Assembly (NCBI GenBank): GCA_902803635.1
Contig: CADCQU010000168.1
Span: 1-12,369 of the forward strand
Length of the DNA: 12,369 bases
Source of the DNA: an uncultured Lachnospiraceae bacterium
GTDB taxonomy: Bacteria > Bacillota > Clostridia > Lachnospirales > Lachnospiraceae
Direction: 5' to 3'
The position numbers and the translations under genes are program-made. Position 1 is the first letter of the stretch; every line of letters starts with the position of its first letter. The notes under the pieces were generated by a model. The model saw only the letters and a program-made list of their open reading frames with translations, was not told the origin of the DNA and searched no databases. Shown piece after piece: positions 1-7,113 of this stretch.

Positions 1-189
1 CTGCCACGGGGAGCTTGTCGGCTGCCACGGGGAGCTTGTCGGCTGCCACGGGGAGCTTGTCGGCTGCCACGGGGAGCTTGTCGGCTGGTACGGGGAGCTC
101 GTCGGCGAATACGGAGAGCTCGTCGGAGAATACGGGGATCTTGTCGGCGAATACGGGGAGTTCGTCGGCCGCCAGCCATAGGGGGTCGG
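1..189 (-). repeat. 21-bp tandem repeat encoding Pol II CTD-like heptads
   Basis: Nine consecutive 21-bp units lie in frame inside fusion protein 2. Units at 1-21, 22-42, 43-63 and 64-84 are identical (PTSSPWQ). Units at 85-105, 106-126, 127-147 and 148-168 give PTSSPYQ, PTSSPYS, PTRSPYS and PTNSPYS. The unit at 169-189 is a degenerate founder-like copy (PTPYGWR). Divergence is greatest at the N-terminal side and zero at the C-terminal side, which suggests recent expansion of the last unit. The array continues beyond base 1, so its copy number is unknown. In register the older copies read YSPTSSP, close to the eukaryotic RNA polymerase II heptad YSPTSPS. There are no spacers, so it is not CRISPR. 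Confidence 0.95.
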
Positions 190-699
190 CGTCGGCGTGC
201 TCGCCCAAGGATCCGTGCCGGGACGTGAATCTGGATTTTCCGGCCCGTACGGATCGTCCGGATTCTCCTTGCCGCTATCGTCAACATCCGGAATCGGCGT
301 AATCTTTGCCAATGTCAGGAGGTTCATGTTCGCAACCTTGATGCGAAGCTCGATCTCCTCCATGTTCAGTTTTTCCTCCTCAAGCTCGGTGGCGGCCTCC
401 GACGGGTCATACGTCATCAGGATCTGGCCCTTCTCCACCTCGTCCCCCACGGCGACATTGATTTCCTTCACGATGTCCGTATCGTCCAGGTAAACCTGTT
501 GGATGACGTCGCCATTGACCGTGCCCTCGAAGGACTGCTCATTGCCGTAGCCACCGTAGCCGCGGACGTCGCCCACCTTGTAGACGGGCACGCGCGTGGC
601 CGTCGCGTCAAGGATAGCCTTGATGCCAAAGCCAAGCCCGACCGCGAGCACGGCTACCACCGCCACGATGATGAGCGTGCGTTTCGCTTTTTTCTTCAT
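1..699 (-). CDS. Membrane-fusion (HlyD/MacA-like periplasmic adaptor) protein 2, 3'-truncated by window edge
   Basis: Only the first 233 residues are in the window; the gene runs off the left edge. A Lys-rich start followed by a hydrophobic segment (about residues 8-29) gives an N-terminal membrane anchor. Residues 58-98 read as the first half of a lipoyl/barrel-sandwich domain (VKEINVAVGDEVEKGQILM), typical of adaptor subunits of ABC exporters. A short charged helix (about 100-130) follows, and then, where such proteins usually form a long alpha-helical hairpin, the chain becomes Pro/Asp/Gly-rich and enters tandem heptads from residue 171. The ATG at 699 overlaps the stop of the ABC ATPase gene (ATGA) and is preceded by GGAGGTGGATAC, so translation is probably coupled. 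It is a paralogue of the adaptor at 1899-3380, and two adaptors for one ATPase is unusual. The family call is fairly secure; the transported substrate is unknown. Confidence 0.85.
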   Translation of the reverse strand, partial: MKKKAKRTLIIVAVVAVLAVGLGFGIKAILDATATRVPVYKVGDVRGYGGYGNEQSFEGTVNGDVIQQVYLDDTDIVKEINVAVGDEVEKGQILMTYDPSEAATELEEEKLNMEEIELRIKVANMNLLTLAKITPIPDVDDSGKENPDDPYGPENPDSRPGTDPWASTPTPTPYGWRPTNSPYSPTRSPYSPTSSPYSPTSSPYQPTSSPWQPTSSPWQPTSSPWQPTSSPWQ

Positions 700-1880
700 G
701 TATCCACCTCCTCCGATCCGCCCGCAGGAATCCCGGTTGCAGGTGTCTTGTCCGTGTCAAATGCCTCCGCCGATGTCGACTTTGCCTCCCCGTTCATTTT
801 GGCCGTGACGGCTTCTTCCTCGCTGTCGCCTTTGTCGAGCAGGGTCGCGACCTTCTCGGCTTCGCCATCGCCTTTCGCACGCAGCGTCCCGACGGCCTTT
901 TTGTCCGCATCCTCTCTGTCGATAATGGCCGCCGCGTCCCGGTCCTCCTCCTCATCCAGCTCGTCGAAGAAGCCCTCGGACAAATCCTCGGTCGGCTCCT
1001 CGTCCACGTCGTCGAAGAAGCCGTCGCCCGGCTCCTCCACCTGGATGCCCGGCGCGGACAGAATTGGCGAGGACGGCGATACAGACGCCGGCCGCTCCGC
1101 AGCAGCCGCAGCAACAGCAGCAGCAGCAGCAGTCGCAGCAGCAGTCGCAGCCGCAACAGCATCTTCTGGCTGCACAGACGGAATTGGAAGCGGCGTCGTC
1201 GGCCGCCAGCCGTCAAGCAGCACCCCATCGCGAATCTCCACGACGCGGTCGGCGTAGGAGGCAATTTCGCGGTTGTGCGTGATCATAAGCACGCTCACGC
1301 CCTCCTGATTCAGGGCACGGAAAAGCTCCATCACCTGCTGCCCGGACTTGGAATCCAGGGCGCCGGTGGGCTCGTCCGCGAGAAGTATTTTCGGATGGTT
1401 CACCACGGCACGTGCAATCGCGACTCTCTGTTTCTGTCCGCCCGAAAGCTGGGACGGCTTAAACTCAAGGCGGTCGCCCAGCCCCACCTTCTCCAGGGCC
1501 TCGGCGGCGATAGCGCGGCGTTCCTTCCGCGGGACCTTCGCATACGTCAGTGGCAGCTCCACGTTCCCGAGGGCCGTCTCACTCTCCAAAAGCTGGAAGG
1601 TTTGGAACACGAACCCCACCTTCCGAAGGCGAAGCAGCGCAAGCTCCTTCTCGGAAAGCTGGCTCACCGGTTCCCCGTCGAGGAGAAGCTCCCCCTCGGT
1701 CAGGCGGTCGAGACACCCGATGATATTCATCAACGTCGACTTCCCGGAACCCGAAGGCCCCATGATGGCCACATATTCGCCGGCCTCCATCGCAAAATTG
1801 ACATCGTGCAGCACCGGGACTTCCAGCTTCCCGGTCTGGTACGTCTTATCAATATGTCTACACTCCAAAATATATGCCAT
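696..1880 (-). CDS. ABC transporter ATP-binding protein (MacB/LolD type) with low-complexity C-terminal extension
   Basis: This is the nucleotide-binding subunit of an exporter of the MacB/LolD/FtsE superfamily, expected on the cytoplasmic face with a FtsX-like permease. All core motifs are visible: Walker [10 protein letters not shown] (41-49), Q-loop Gln93, signature LSGGQ (145-149), Walker B ILLADE (165-170, Glu170 catalytic), D-loop ALD (174-176) and H-loop His202. The ATPase core ends near residue 225, the normal length. A further 169 residues follow: a poly-Ala tract (241-261), then an acidic region with duplicated GFFD motifs (287-290 and 303-306), then a Lys/Glu/Asp/Ala-rich tail. No permease is fused. 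The ATG at 1880 has GAGG upstream and lies 18 bp after the adaptor 1 stop; the 3' end overlaps adaptor 2 by 4 bp. Core function is confident; the tail's role is unknown. Confidence 0.93.
   Translation of the reverse strand: MAYILECRHIDKTYQTGKLEVPVLHDVNFAMEAGEYVAIMGPSGSGKSTLMNIIGCLDRLTEGELLLDGEPVSQLSEKELALLRLRKVGFVFQTFQLLESETALGNVELPLTYAKVPRKERRAIAAEALEKVGLGDRLEFKPSQLSGGQKQRVAIARAVVNHPKILLADEPTGALDSKSGQQVMELFRALNQEGVSVLMITHNREIASYADRVVEIRDGVLLDGWRPTTPLPIPSVQPEDAVAAATAAATAAAAAVAAAAAERPASVSPSSPILSAPGIQVEEPGDGFFDDVDEEPTEDLSEGFFDELDEEEDRDAAAIIDREDADKKAVGTLRAKGDGEAEKVATLLDKGDSEEEAVTAKMNGEAKSTSAEAFDTDKTPATGIPAGGSEEVDT
1099..1161 (-). repeat. CAG/CTG-rich trinucleotide tract encoding poly-alanine
   Basis: A purine/pyrimidine-imperfect triplet tract is built of CAG with CCG, CAA and TCG interruptions on the plus strand, including six uninterrupted CAG units at 1115-1132. 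On the coding strand it is read as GCT/GCA/GCG-type alanine codons with occasional Thr/Val. It marks the junction between the folded ABC ATPase domain and its acidic tail. Such tracts are prone to replication slippage, so length variation between strains is likely. Confidence 0.85.
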
Positions 1881-1898
1881 TCCAAACCTCAGATTACA

Positions 1899-3380
1899 TT
1901 ACAATTCATCTCCCCCGGCCAGTTGCACGGCGAGGTCGTCTCCATTCGCGCCAGCGTTGTCATCCGTATAACCATAGTCTTCCGTGTTGCCGTAGGCATT
2001 CTGTCCCGAAAGATCCCCGAAGCCGTCCATGCCGGCAAAGCCCTCGTAGTTCCCGTAGCCTTGCATCCCGGCAAGGTCTCCGTAAGATTCCTGACCTTCG
2101 TAGCCCTGGTAGCCCTCACCGCCGAAGCCCTCGCCCTCGAAATTCTCCGGGTCAACACCGGGGTTCGTCCCCGACGGCGCACTCGTATCACCCGGCTCGT
2201 CAAAGTGGTTCTGCATGGCGGAAATGTCAGTGGATGTCGGCATTCCCTCGCGGACATAGGACATGGGCAGGGCAATCAGGTCGTTTCCGGAAATGCCCGC
2301 CGTAATCTGGCTCTGGAGAAGCGCCTCGTCGCGCTCACCCAGGGTGACGGCCCGGCGCTCCAGCACACCGCTTCCGTTATCGACAAATACATACGGTGTG
2401 TCGGTGTCGGCATCCACGATGTAGCTGTCGGAAATCCATAACCCCGTGCGCTCCGTGGTATCGTTCTGCCCGCGGTCCACCTCCACGTAAACGTGCTGTC
2501 CCAGCATCAGGCCCTCGCAGTCGTCGAGCGTCACATAGAAGGGATAGGTAGAGCTGTCCTGGCCGCGCTCCTCGTAGGAGGAGGGATGGTCACGCTCGAT
2601 GGAATCAATGATGCCGTACCAGGCCGTACCGTCCACGCGGCTTGTCACGATGACGGGGACATTTTCCGCGACATCGTTGATATTCATCTCGTTGACGGAA
2701 GCCTTGATGCGGAAATCCCCCACCTTCACGATTGTCAGGAAGGCGTCATTTCCATTTTCATCATAATAGTAATCGGAAGTGTTGTTGTTGAGGGCGGTCA
2801 CCACGCCGGCCATCTTGCTCTTCACCTCCGGGGACTCCGTGTAGGCGTTCAGGTTCTCAATCTCCTTCTTTTTGGAGTCGATCTGCATTTGCGCCTTTTT
2901 GAGCTCCAGCTTCTCATTTTCAAGCTCGATCTGCAGAGGTGCCTTATCGGCCTCCTTCGCCTTCTTCACCGCGTCTTCGAGCGTCTCGATGTTCTTCTTG
3001 CTCTTTTCGATCTCGGCTTCCATGCGCTCCAGCTCGATCTTCGCCTCGGCCATCGCGCTCTCCTCCTCGGTCGTGTCATAGACAAGGAGCTTCTGCCCGC
3101 GCTCGACACTATCGCCAACCTTGACGAAAACCTCCTTCACCTTGCCGCCAGAGCGGAGGCTGTAGCTCCAGGACTCGGGAGACTCCACGGTACCGGCATA
3201 GCGGTTCACCTGGCCCCAGAGACCCTTCCCGGTAATCTCGGAAACCCGCTGCACGTAGACCGCGGATTCCTTGGATTTCCCATCATTTCCCATGGTAATG
3301 AGCTTAAAAATGCCAAAGCCCGCGCCGACAAGCACCGCCACGGCCAGTACGGCAATCAAAACCTTCTTCTTAACGCTCAT
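1899..3380 (-). CDS. Membrane-fusion (HlyD/MacA-like) adaptor protein 1 with Tyr/Gly-rich C-terminal tail
   Basis: A 493-residue adaptor subunit of the ABC exporter. An N-terminal Lys cluster and membrane segment (about 7-29) anchor it. The first lipoyl half-motif is at about 75-102 ([21 protein letters not shown]). A long charged coiled-coil hairpin spans about 105-178, the second lipoyl half is near 187-196 ([10 protein letters not shown]), and beta-barrel and membrane-proximal domains fill about 215-385. The order is that of MacA/HlyD-family proteins. From about residue 395 the chain is unstructured-looking and rich in Gly, Tyr, Phe, Asp, Glu and Asn to the end, an extension not usual in the family. 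The ATG at 3380 is preceded by GAGGAG at good spacing. The gene lies 79 bp after thiI and 18 bp before the ATPase, so it heads the export cassette. Substrate unknown. Confidence 0.88.
   Translation of the reverse strand: MSVKKKVLIAVLAVAVLVGAGFGIFKLITMGNDGKSKESAVYVQRVSEITGKGLWGQVNRYAGTVESPESWSYSLRSGGKVKEVFVKVGDSVERGQKLLVYDTTEEESAMAEAKIELERMEAEIEKSKKNIETLEDAVKKAKEADKAPLQIELENEKLELKKAQMQIDSKKKEIENLNAYTESPEVKSKMAGVVTALNNNTSDYYYDENGNDAFLTIVKVGDFRIKASVNEMNINDVAENVPVIVTSRVDGTAWYGIIDSIERDHPSSYEERGQDSSTYPFYVTLDDCEGLMLGQHVYVEVDRGQNDTTERTGLWISDSYIVDADTDTPYVFVDNGSGVLERRAVTLGERDEALLQSQITAGISGNDLIALPMSYVREGMPTSTDISAMQNHFDEPGDTSAPSGTNPGVDPENFEGEGFGGEGYQGYEGQESYGDLAGMQGYGNYEGFAGMDGFGDLSGQNAYGNTEDYGYTDDNAGANGDDLAVQLAGGDEL
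1902..2198 (-). other. Low-complexity aromatic/glycine tail of adaptor 1
   Basis: These bases encode residues 395-493 of adaptor 1. The tail contains many FG, YG, GY and YE steps (for example [41 protein letters not shown]), with acidic residues and Asn/Gln and almost no Lys or Arg. The spacing of aromatic residues is irregular, so it is a composition-biased region rather than a strict repeat. By topology it should lie outside the cytoplasmic membrane. Function unknown. Confidence 0.8.
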
Positions 3381-3436
3381 TTGTCAACTCCTCAATGAAA
3401 TCTATATTGAAAATGCTTCTATTTTGTTGCAGGTCA

Positions 3437-3452
3437 GGTGCCCCTCGGCACC
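3437..3452 (-). other. Short hairpin between thiI and the export cassette
   Basis: A perfect 6-bp stem (GGTGCC/GGCACC) with a 4-nt loop begins 7 bp after the thiI stop. No T-run follows on the minus strand, so it is not a convincing terminator. It may stabilise or separate messages of the thiI and export parts of the cluster. I see no clear promoter in the 79-bp gap. Confidence 0.4.
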
Positions 3453-3459
3453 ACCTTTC

Positions 3460-4638
3460 TTATTTCGCCAAAATCAGCTCCGCGGTGTCGATTGCGGTCT
3501 TCACGAGCTCCTCGATTCTCTCCTTGAGCTTCGCCTCCGATCGCACGATGGCCTCGGAAATCGGCTTCGTCACCGGGTGCCGGGCCACGAAAATCGTGCA
3601 GCAGTCCTCATACGGCAGAATGGACGTATCAAATGTCCCGATTTTCTTGGAGATATCGATAATTTCGTTCTTATCAAAGCCGATCAGCGGCCGATAGACC
3701 GGAAGCTTCGCCACCTCATTTGTCGTGACCAGGCTGTACATGGTCTGGCTCGCAACCTGCCCGATGCTCTCGCCCGTCACCAGCGCAAGGTCGCCCTCGG
3801 CATTTGCAAAATGCTCGGCGATGCGCATCATATACCGGCGCATGATGATGGTCAGCTCCGCGTGCGGACACTGGTCATAAATGTAAAGCTGGATGTCGGT
3901 GAAATTGACGACGTGCAGCCGGATCGGCCCCGTGTACCGCGCGAGGATGGCCGCAAGGTCGACGACCTTCTGCTTCGCGCGCTCCGAGGTGTAGGGCGGC
4001 GCGTGGAAGTAGACGGCATCGATGGTGACGCCGCGCTTTGCGACCATGTAGCCGGCCACCGGGGAATCAATCCCGCCCGAAAGGAGGAGCATCGCCCGCC
4101 CCGCCGTGCCGACGGGCATCCCACCCGGACCCGGAATGACCTTGGAATAGATATAAATCTTGTCGCGGATCTCCACGTCAAAAAGAAGGTCCGGCTTATG
4201 CACGTCAACGCGCATTTGCGGGAAGTTGTCGAGGATTGCCTCGCCGAGGGCCGCGTCGACCTCCATCGAGGTCATCGGGAATTCCTTGTCCACGCGCCGC
4301 GCCTTGACCTTGAAGGACCCGGTAAAGTCCGGATGCTCCTCACGGATATAGGAAAGCATGTCCTCCTGCAATTTGTCATATTCACCGGCCTCGAAGATCA
4401 TGACCGGGCAAATGCCGACCACGCCGAAAACGCGGGAGAGGACCTCGATGGTCTCCTCCTGCTTCCAGTCGCCCGAGCAGTGCACGTAAATGCGCCCGCG
4501 CGTCTTCACAATCTCGAACTCCCCGTCGATCCGCGAGAGCATCACGCGGATCCGCTTAGCCAGCGCGTCCTCGAAGAGGTGACGGTTGTCACCCTTCAGA
4601 CCAATCTCACCATATTTAATAAGGAAGGAAGAATACAT
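3460..4638 (-). CDS. thiI: tRNA 4-thiouridine synthetase ThiI, short form without rhodanese domain
   Basis: ThiI adenylates uridine 8 of tRNA and transfers sulfur to give 4-thiouridine; in some organisms it also serves thiamine thiazole synthesis. The 392-residue product has the expected layout: an N-terminal ferredoxin-like region (MYSSFLIKYGEIGLKG), a THUMP domain (about 60-165), and a PP-loop AANH ATPase domain with SGGIDSP at 187-193. A conserved C-terminal cysteine pair lies in PYEDCCTIF (Cys346/347). The rhodanese domain of the longer E. coli enzyme is absent. This is the normal Bacillota form, in which a dedicated NifS-like desulfurase supplies sulfur directly; the upstream desulfurase gene fits that. 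The ATG at 4638 has a strong GGAGGT site. Between the two genes lies a 187-bp gap holding a palindromic repeat. Identification is very secure; a thiamine role cannot be judged here. Confidence 0.97.
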   Translation of the reverse strand: MYSSFLIKYGEIGLKGDNRHLFEDALAKRIRVMLSRIDGEFEIVKTRGRIYVHCSGDWKQEETIEVLSRVFGVVGICPVMIFEAGEYDKLQEDMLSYIREEHPDFTGSFKVKARRVDKEFPMTSMEVDAALGEAILDNFPQMRVDVHKPDLLFDVEIRDKIYIYSKVIPGPGGMPVGTAGRAMLLLSGGIDSPVAGYMVAKRGVTIDAVYFHAPPYTSERAKQKVVDLAAILARYTGPIRLHVVNFTDIQLYIYDQCPHAELTIIMRRYMMRIAEHFANAEGDLALVTGESIGQVASQTMYSLVTTNEVAKLPVYRPLIGFDKNEIIDISKKIGTFDTSILPYEDCCTIFVARHPVTKPISEAIVRSEAKLKERIEELVKTAIDTAELILAK

Positions 4639-4693
4639 AGAACCTCCATCTTGTCAAATGAATCTGCAGCTATTCCAGCAGACATCTCCTCTT

Positions 4694-4803
4694 GCCTCCC
4701 CCTCCAGGGGGAGGTGGCACGGCGACCCCCTCTCAGTCAGTGCCTTCGGCACTGACAGCTCCCCCTCAGGGGGAGCCAAGTGTGACGGAGAGGGGCCGCC
4801 GAC
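4694..4803. repeat. MITE-like GC-rich palindromic intergenic element (three hairpins)
   Basis: Between the desulfurase and thiI lie three adjacent hairpins. The first is an 8-bp stem CCTCCCCC/GGGGGAGG at 4695-4714. The second is a 9-bp stem GTCAGTGCC/GGCACTGAC with a TTC loop at 4736-4756. The third is an 8-bp stem GCTCCCCC/GGGGGAGC with a TCA loop at 4758-4776. Outer arms at 4721-4734 and 4788-4800 (GGCG.CCCCTCTC type) also pair imperfectly. Such CTCCCCCT-AGGGGGAG modules recur between genes of many gut Clostridia, to my recollection. No transposase is present, so it would be a non-autonomous or RNA-structural repeat. It may act as a processing site or attenuator within the operon; no T-tract follows. 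Confidence 0.7.
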
Positions 4804-4825
4804 CTAACGGTTACCAATAACGTAC

Positions 4826-5983
4826 CTATCTCCTACGATACCTCCGCAGCATCGGCAGCAGTCCCGAGAGCACCGTAAGCGCCTCGTCCACCTCCTCCGC
4901 CGTGTTCCGCGCCGAAAAGCTGAAGCGCACCGAGGAGCTCATCTCCTCCTTCGTGGCTCCAATCGCCGTCAGCGTCGGCGAACCCGCCCGCTTGTGCGAG
5001 GAGCAGGCCGAGCCGGCGGAGACGTATATGCCATGGTCCTCCAGCGAGTGCTGCAGCACCTCCGCGCCCACGCCCAAAAAGGCGGCGTTCACGATGTGCG
5101 GCGCTCCCTCGTCCCCGGGCATCCCGTGGACAATAACCTCCGGCAACACTTCGAGGCCCTCAATCATCCGCTTTCGAAGCAACCGCATTTGTTCCACGCG
5201 CTCCGAAAGCTGCCCGTAGGCCTCCTCCGCCGCGACGCCCAGCCCGGCAATGCCCGGGACATTTTCCGTCCCCGAGCGAAGGCCGCCCTGCTGGCCACCG
5301 CCGTAAAGCAGGGGTTTGCATTTGACACGTTCGCTTTTATATAGGAAGCCCGTGCCCTTGGGACCGTGCAGCTTGTGGCCGCTCACCGAGAGCAGGTCGA
5401 TTCCAAGCTCCTTCGGGTAGATTCGGTATTTTCCGTAGGCCTGGATTGCGTCCACGTGGTAGGCCGCGTTCGGGCAGCGGCTCTTTATGAGCTTTCCGAC
5501 CTCCGCGACCGGCACCACCGCGCCAATCTCGTTGTTCACATACATCGTGGATACGAGAATGACGTCCGGTGTCAGCTCCCGCTCCATAAATGCCAGGTCA
5601 AGGCGGCCTTGTCCATCCACCGGAACCGTAACCACCTCGAAGCCCTCCGCGCCGAGGGCCTTCAGCACCTCCGCCACCGCGGGGTGCTCCATCGCCGTCG
5701 TCAGGATCTTCCTGCCGCTCCGGGCATTTGCCCGCGCCGCGCCGAAGAGGGCCTGGTTATTTGCCTCCGTCCCTCCCGACGTAAAGACGATGTCATTTGC
5801 CGAAACCCCCATGGTCCCCGCAATGGCCTTCGCGGCATTTTTGATATAATTCTCGGCAGCCACGCCCTTCCGGTGGAGGGAGGAGGGATTTCCGTAATCC
5901 TCCGTCATCACACGCAGCACCGTCTCCGCAGCCTGCGGCGAAACCACCGTCGTCGCGGCGTTGTCAAAATAAATTTCCTTCAT
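4826..5983 (-). CDS. iscS: Cysteine desulfurase (IscS/NifS family), probable sulfur donor to ThiI
   Basis: A PLP-dependent enzyme that converts cysteine to alanine and holds the sulfur as a persulfide. Visible family features are FDNAATT (6-12), the GNPSSLH motif (31-37), SGGTEANN (69-76), His100 stacking on PLP, HVDAIQ (176-181, Asp178), the PLP lysine in SGHKLHGPKG (Lys204), RSGTEN (237-242) and the catalytic loop SAGSACSSHK (Cys327). Length (385) is normal. The frame stays open upstream to an ATG at 6049, but the ATG at 5983 has GGAGAGAAGGG directly upstream and starts exactly at the family's usual N-terminus, so I chose it. Adjacent to a rhodanese-less thiI, it resembles the Bacillus NifZ-ThiI pair, and the sulfur probably goes to tRNA 4-thiouridine. 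The symbol denotes the family rather than proven housekeeping Fe-S assembly. Confidence 0.94.
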   Translation of the reverse strand: MKEIYFDNAATTVVSPQAAETVLRVMTEDYGNPSSLHRKGVAAENYIKNAAKAIAGTMGVSANDIVFTSGGTEANNQALFGAARANARSGRKILTTAMEHPAVAEVLKALGAEGFEVVTVPVDGQGRLDLAFMERELTPDVILVSTMYVNNEIGAVVPVAEVGKLIKSRCPNAAYHVDAIQAYGKYRIYPKELGIDLLSVSGHKLHGPKGTGFLYKSERVKCKPLLYGGGQQGGLRSGTENVPGIAGLGVAAEEAYGQLSERVEQMRLLRKRMIEGLEVLPEVIVHGMPGDEGAPHIVNAAFLGVGAEVLQHSLEDHGIYVSAGSACSSHKRAGSPTLTAIGATKEEMSSSVRFSFSARNTAEEVDEALTVLSGLLPMLRRYRRR

Positions 5984-6073
5984 CCCTTCTCTCCGAAGTA
6001 CGTTCTCTGCCGGCCAGCATCCTGCTCTCTTCAAGAATTTCAGTCTCACTGCCCCGGCAAATGCGTAAACCCG

Positions 6074-6820
6074 TTATTCTCCTACCGGCAGCTTCCTCAA
6101 ATCCACGATGCTTGCGCTTCCGTCTTCATTCTTCATGACATCGACCACCGCGTAGAAGAGCGCAGTATCCGGCGTATCCCCACTGATCCTGCATAAAACG
6201 GTGAAATTTTCCGTCCCATCATCATAATATCCAAGGTACGCGAACGGTGTAAAGTCATAATTCGCCCCGTAAGACAGCTCGGCATCCTTCACCATGGCAT
6301 ACATCTGGTCATCCTGCGATATATAAACACTATCCTTGTTGATCACAAAGCCCGTCCTGTTCTTAGAAGAAAGTATTCCCTGTTCACTGATGATGTCCGC
6401 GTTCTTTGATAAATCCTGGTAGACATAAACCAGATAATAGCCTGCATTCTTTGCATCCGTCTTACGGCAGAAAATGCAGTAATTCGTGCCGGCAACGAGC
6501 TGGGTCGCAATCAGGGCAATTCCCTCGTAGTTGTAACCATCCAATTTTTTCTTCGCCAACTCCAAGGCGGCAAATGCATCGTCCCGAGCTGACGTCTCAT
6601 TAAGATCACGGATCATCCAGCCGCTCATATAGACAGGCTGCGTGGGCATGGGTTCCTCTCCGGAACTGGTATCGGAACCCGAAGAATCATAAGACGAACT
6701 GCTCTTTGAACTCGTCGTGGAACTCGTGCTTGAGCTGGGTTGGCCGCAGCCAAAAAGAGTCATCGCCAGAGTTCCCGCAAGAAGAATAGCCGCCAGCCTC
6801 TCCCTATTTCGCTTTCCCAT
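6074..6820 (-). CDS. Putative surface lipoprotein with cystatin-like QxVxG motif
   Basis: A 248-residue predicted lipoprotein. The N-terminus has Arg/Lys residues, a hydrophobic core and the lipobox LFGC (Cys25), followed by a Ser/Thr-rich stalk (about 28-54) typical of anchored proteins. The folded part (about 62-248) begins with a helix-like stretch (DDAFAALELAKKKLDG), then YEGIALIATQLVAGTNYCIFC, which carries QLVAG at 107-111 in the position and context of the cystatin QxVxG hairpin, with a CxxC (Cys115, Cys118). I do not recognise a named family beyond that resemblance. The ATG at 6820 is preceded by GGAAGGAGAG. A promoter lies at 6904-6931, and the desulfurase follows after 90 bp without an evident promoter or terminator, so they may be co-transcribed. 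Base composition looks more AT-rich than the flanking genes. Peptidase inhibition is only a possibility. Confidence 0.8.
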   Translation of the reverse strand: MGKRNRERLAAILLAGTLAMTLFGCGQPSSSTSSTTSSKSSSSYDSSGSDTSSGEEPMPTQPVYMSGWMIRDLNETSARDDAFAALELAKKKLDGYNYEGIALIATQLVAGTNYCIFCRKTDAKNAGYYLVYVYQDLSKNADIISEQGILSSKNRTGFVINKDSVYISQDDQMYAMVKDAELSYGANYDFTPFAYLGYYDDGTENFTVLCRISGDTPDTALFYAVVDVMKNEDGSASIVDLRKLPVGE

Positions 6821-6903
6821 AACGCTCTCCTTCCATATCCTCTCAATGCCCTGTGCTTCCGTCCCGGCAGCTCATCGGCATATATCCCGACAATTCAACC
6901 TTC

Positions 6904-6931
6904 ATTGTAACACAAAAAAACGGCCGTGCAA
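6904..6931 (-). promoter_or_regulatory. Predicted sigma70/SigA promoter for lipoprotein gene
   Basis: On the minus strand, TTGCAC (-35, 6931-6926) is followed by a 16-bp spacer and TACAAT (-10, 6909-6904) with an upstream TGT making an extended -10. A run of seven T lies in the spacer. The start site would be near 6897, giving a leader of about 77 nt before the ATG at 6820. The core GTGTTACA also occurs in the promoter at 12101-12129. Confidence 0.65.
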
Positions 6932-7069
6932 AGACAGTTACACCGCCAATCTTAAGAATTCACAGATTTATCACTTTATTTTTTCGCTCTCCGCCGCCTT
7001 TATTCCGAAAAATCACATTTGTTAAGGCTTCCCCTGTAAATGCAGCAGGTTTCTTTCGTTCCGTTTTCA

Positions 7070-7096
7070 GGGGGCCGCCTCGCCGCGGCAGCCCCC
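7070..7096 (-). terminator. GC-rich hairpin 3' of the giant gene, possible terminator
   Basis: GGGGGC.GCC on one arm pairs with GGC.GCCCCC on the other: ten pairs with one mismatch and a 7-nt loop. It lies 18 bp after the stop of the giant gene and before the next promoter, which is where a terminator is expected. However, no T-tract follows on either strand, so termination is uncertain and it may instead protect the 3' end of the message. Confidence 0.45.
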
Positions 7097-7113
7097 AATT
7101 TCAAGCTCTCCTA

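Noticed and set aside
1..189. CRISPR array
   Set aside because: The 21-bp units are contiguous without spacers and in frame with a coding sequence.
1275..2441. Plus-strand open frame of 388 codons opposite the ABC ATPase and adaptor 1
   Set aside because: The minus strand here holds textbook ABC motifs; the plus-strand translation shows none. High GC keeps antisense frames open.
3381..3459. Promoter for the export cassette in the gap after thiI
   Set aside because: TATAGA-like and TTGCAA-like words exist, but no pair has an acceptable 16-18 bp spacing.
3460..4638. ThiI as a truncated gene lacking its rhodanese domain
   Set aside because: The 392-residue form without rhodanese is the normal form in many Bacillota, and both ends are intact.
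4736..4756. The TTCGG-loop hairpin as a rho-independent terminator
   Set aside because: No T-run follows on either strand, and it is embedded in a larger palindromic repeat.
5984..6049. Longer N-terminus of the cysteine desulfurase starting at 6049
   Set aside because: The extra 22 residues precede the family's normal first motif, and the ATG at 5983 has the better ribosome site.
6821..7113. Small gene in the gap between lipoprotein and giant gene
   Set aside because: No frame with a ribosome site and plausible product on either strand; the gap is explained by a promoter, a leader and a hairpin.
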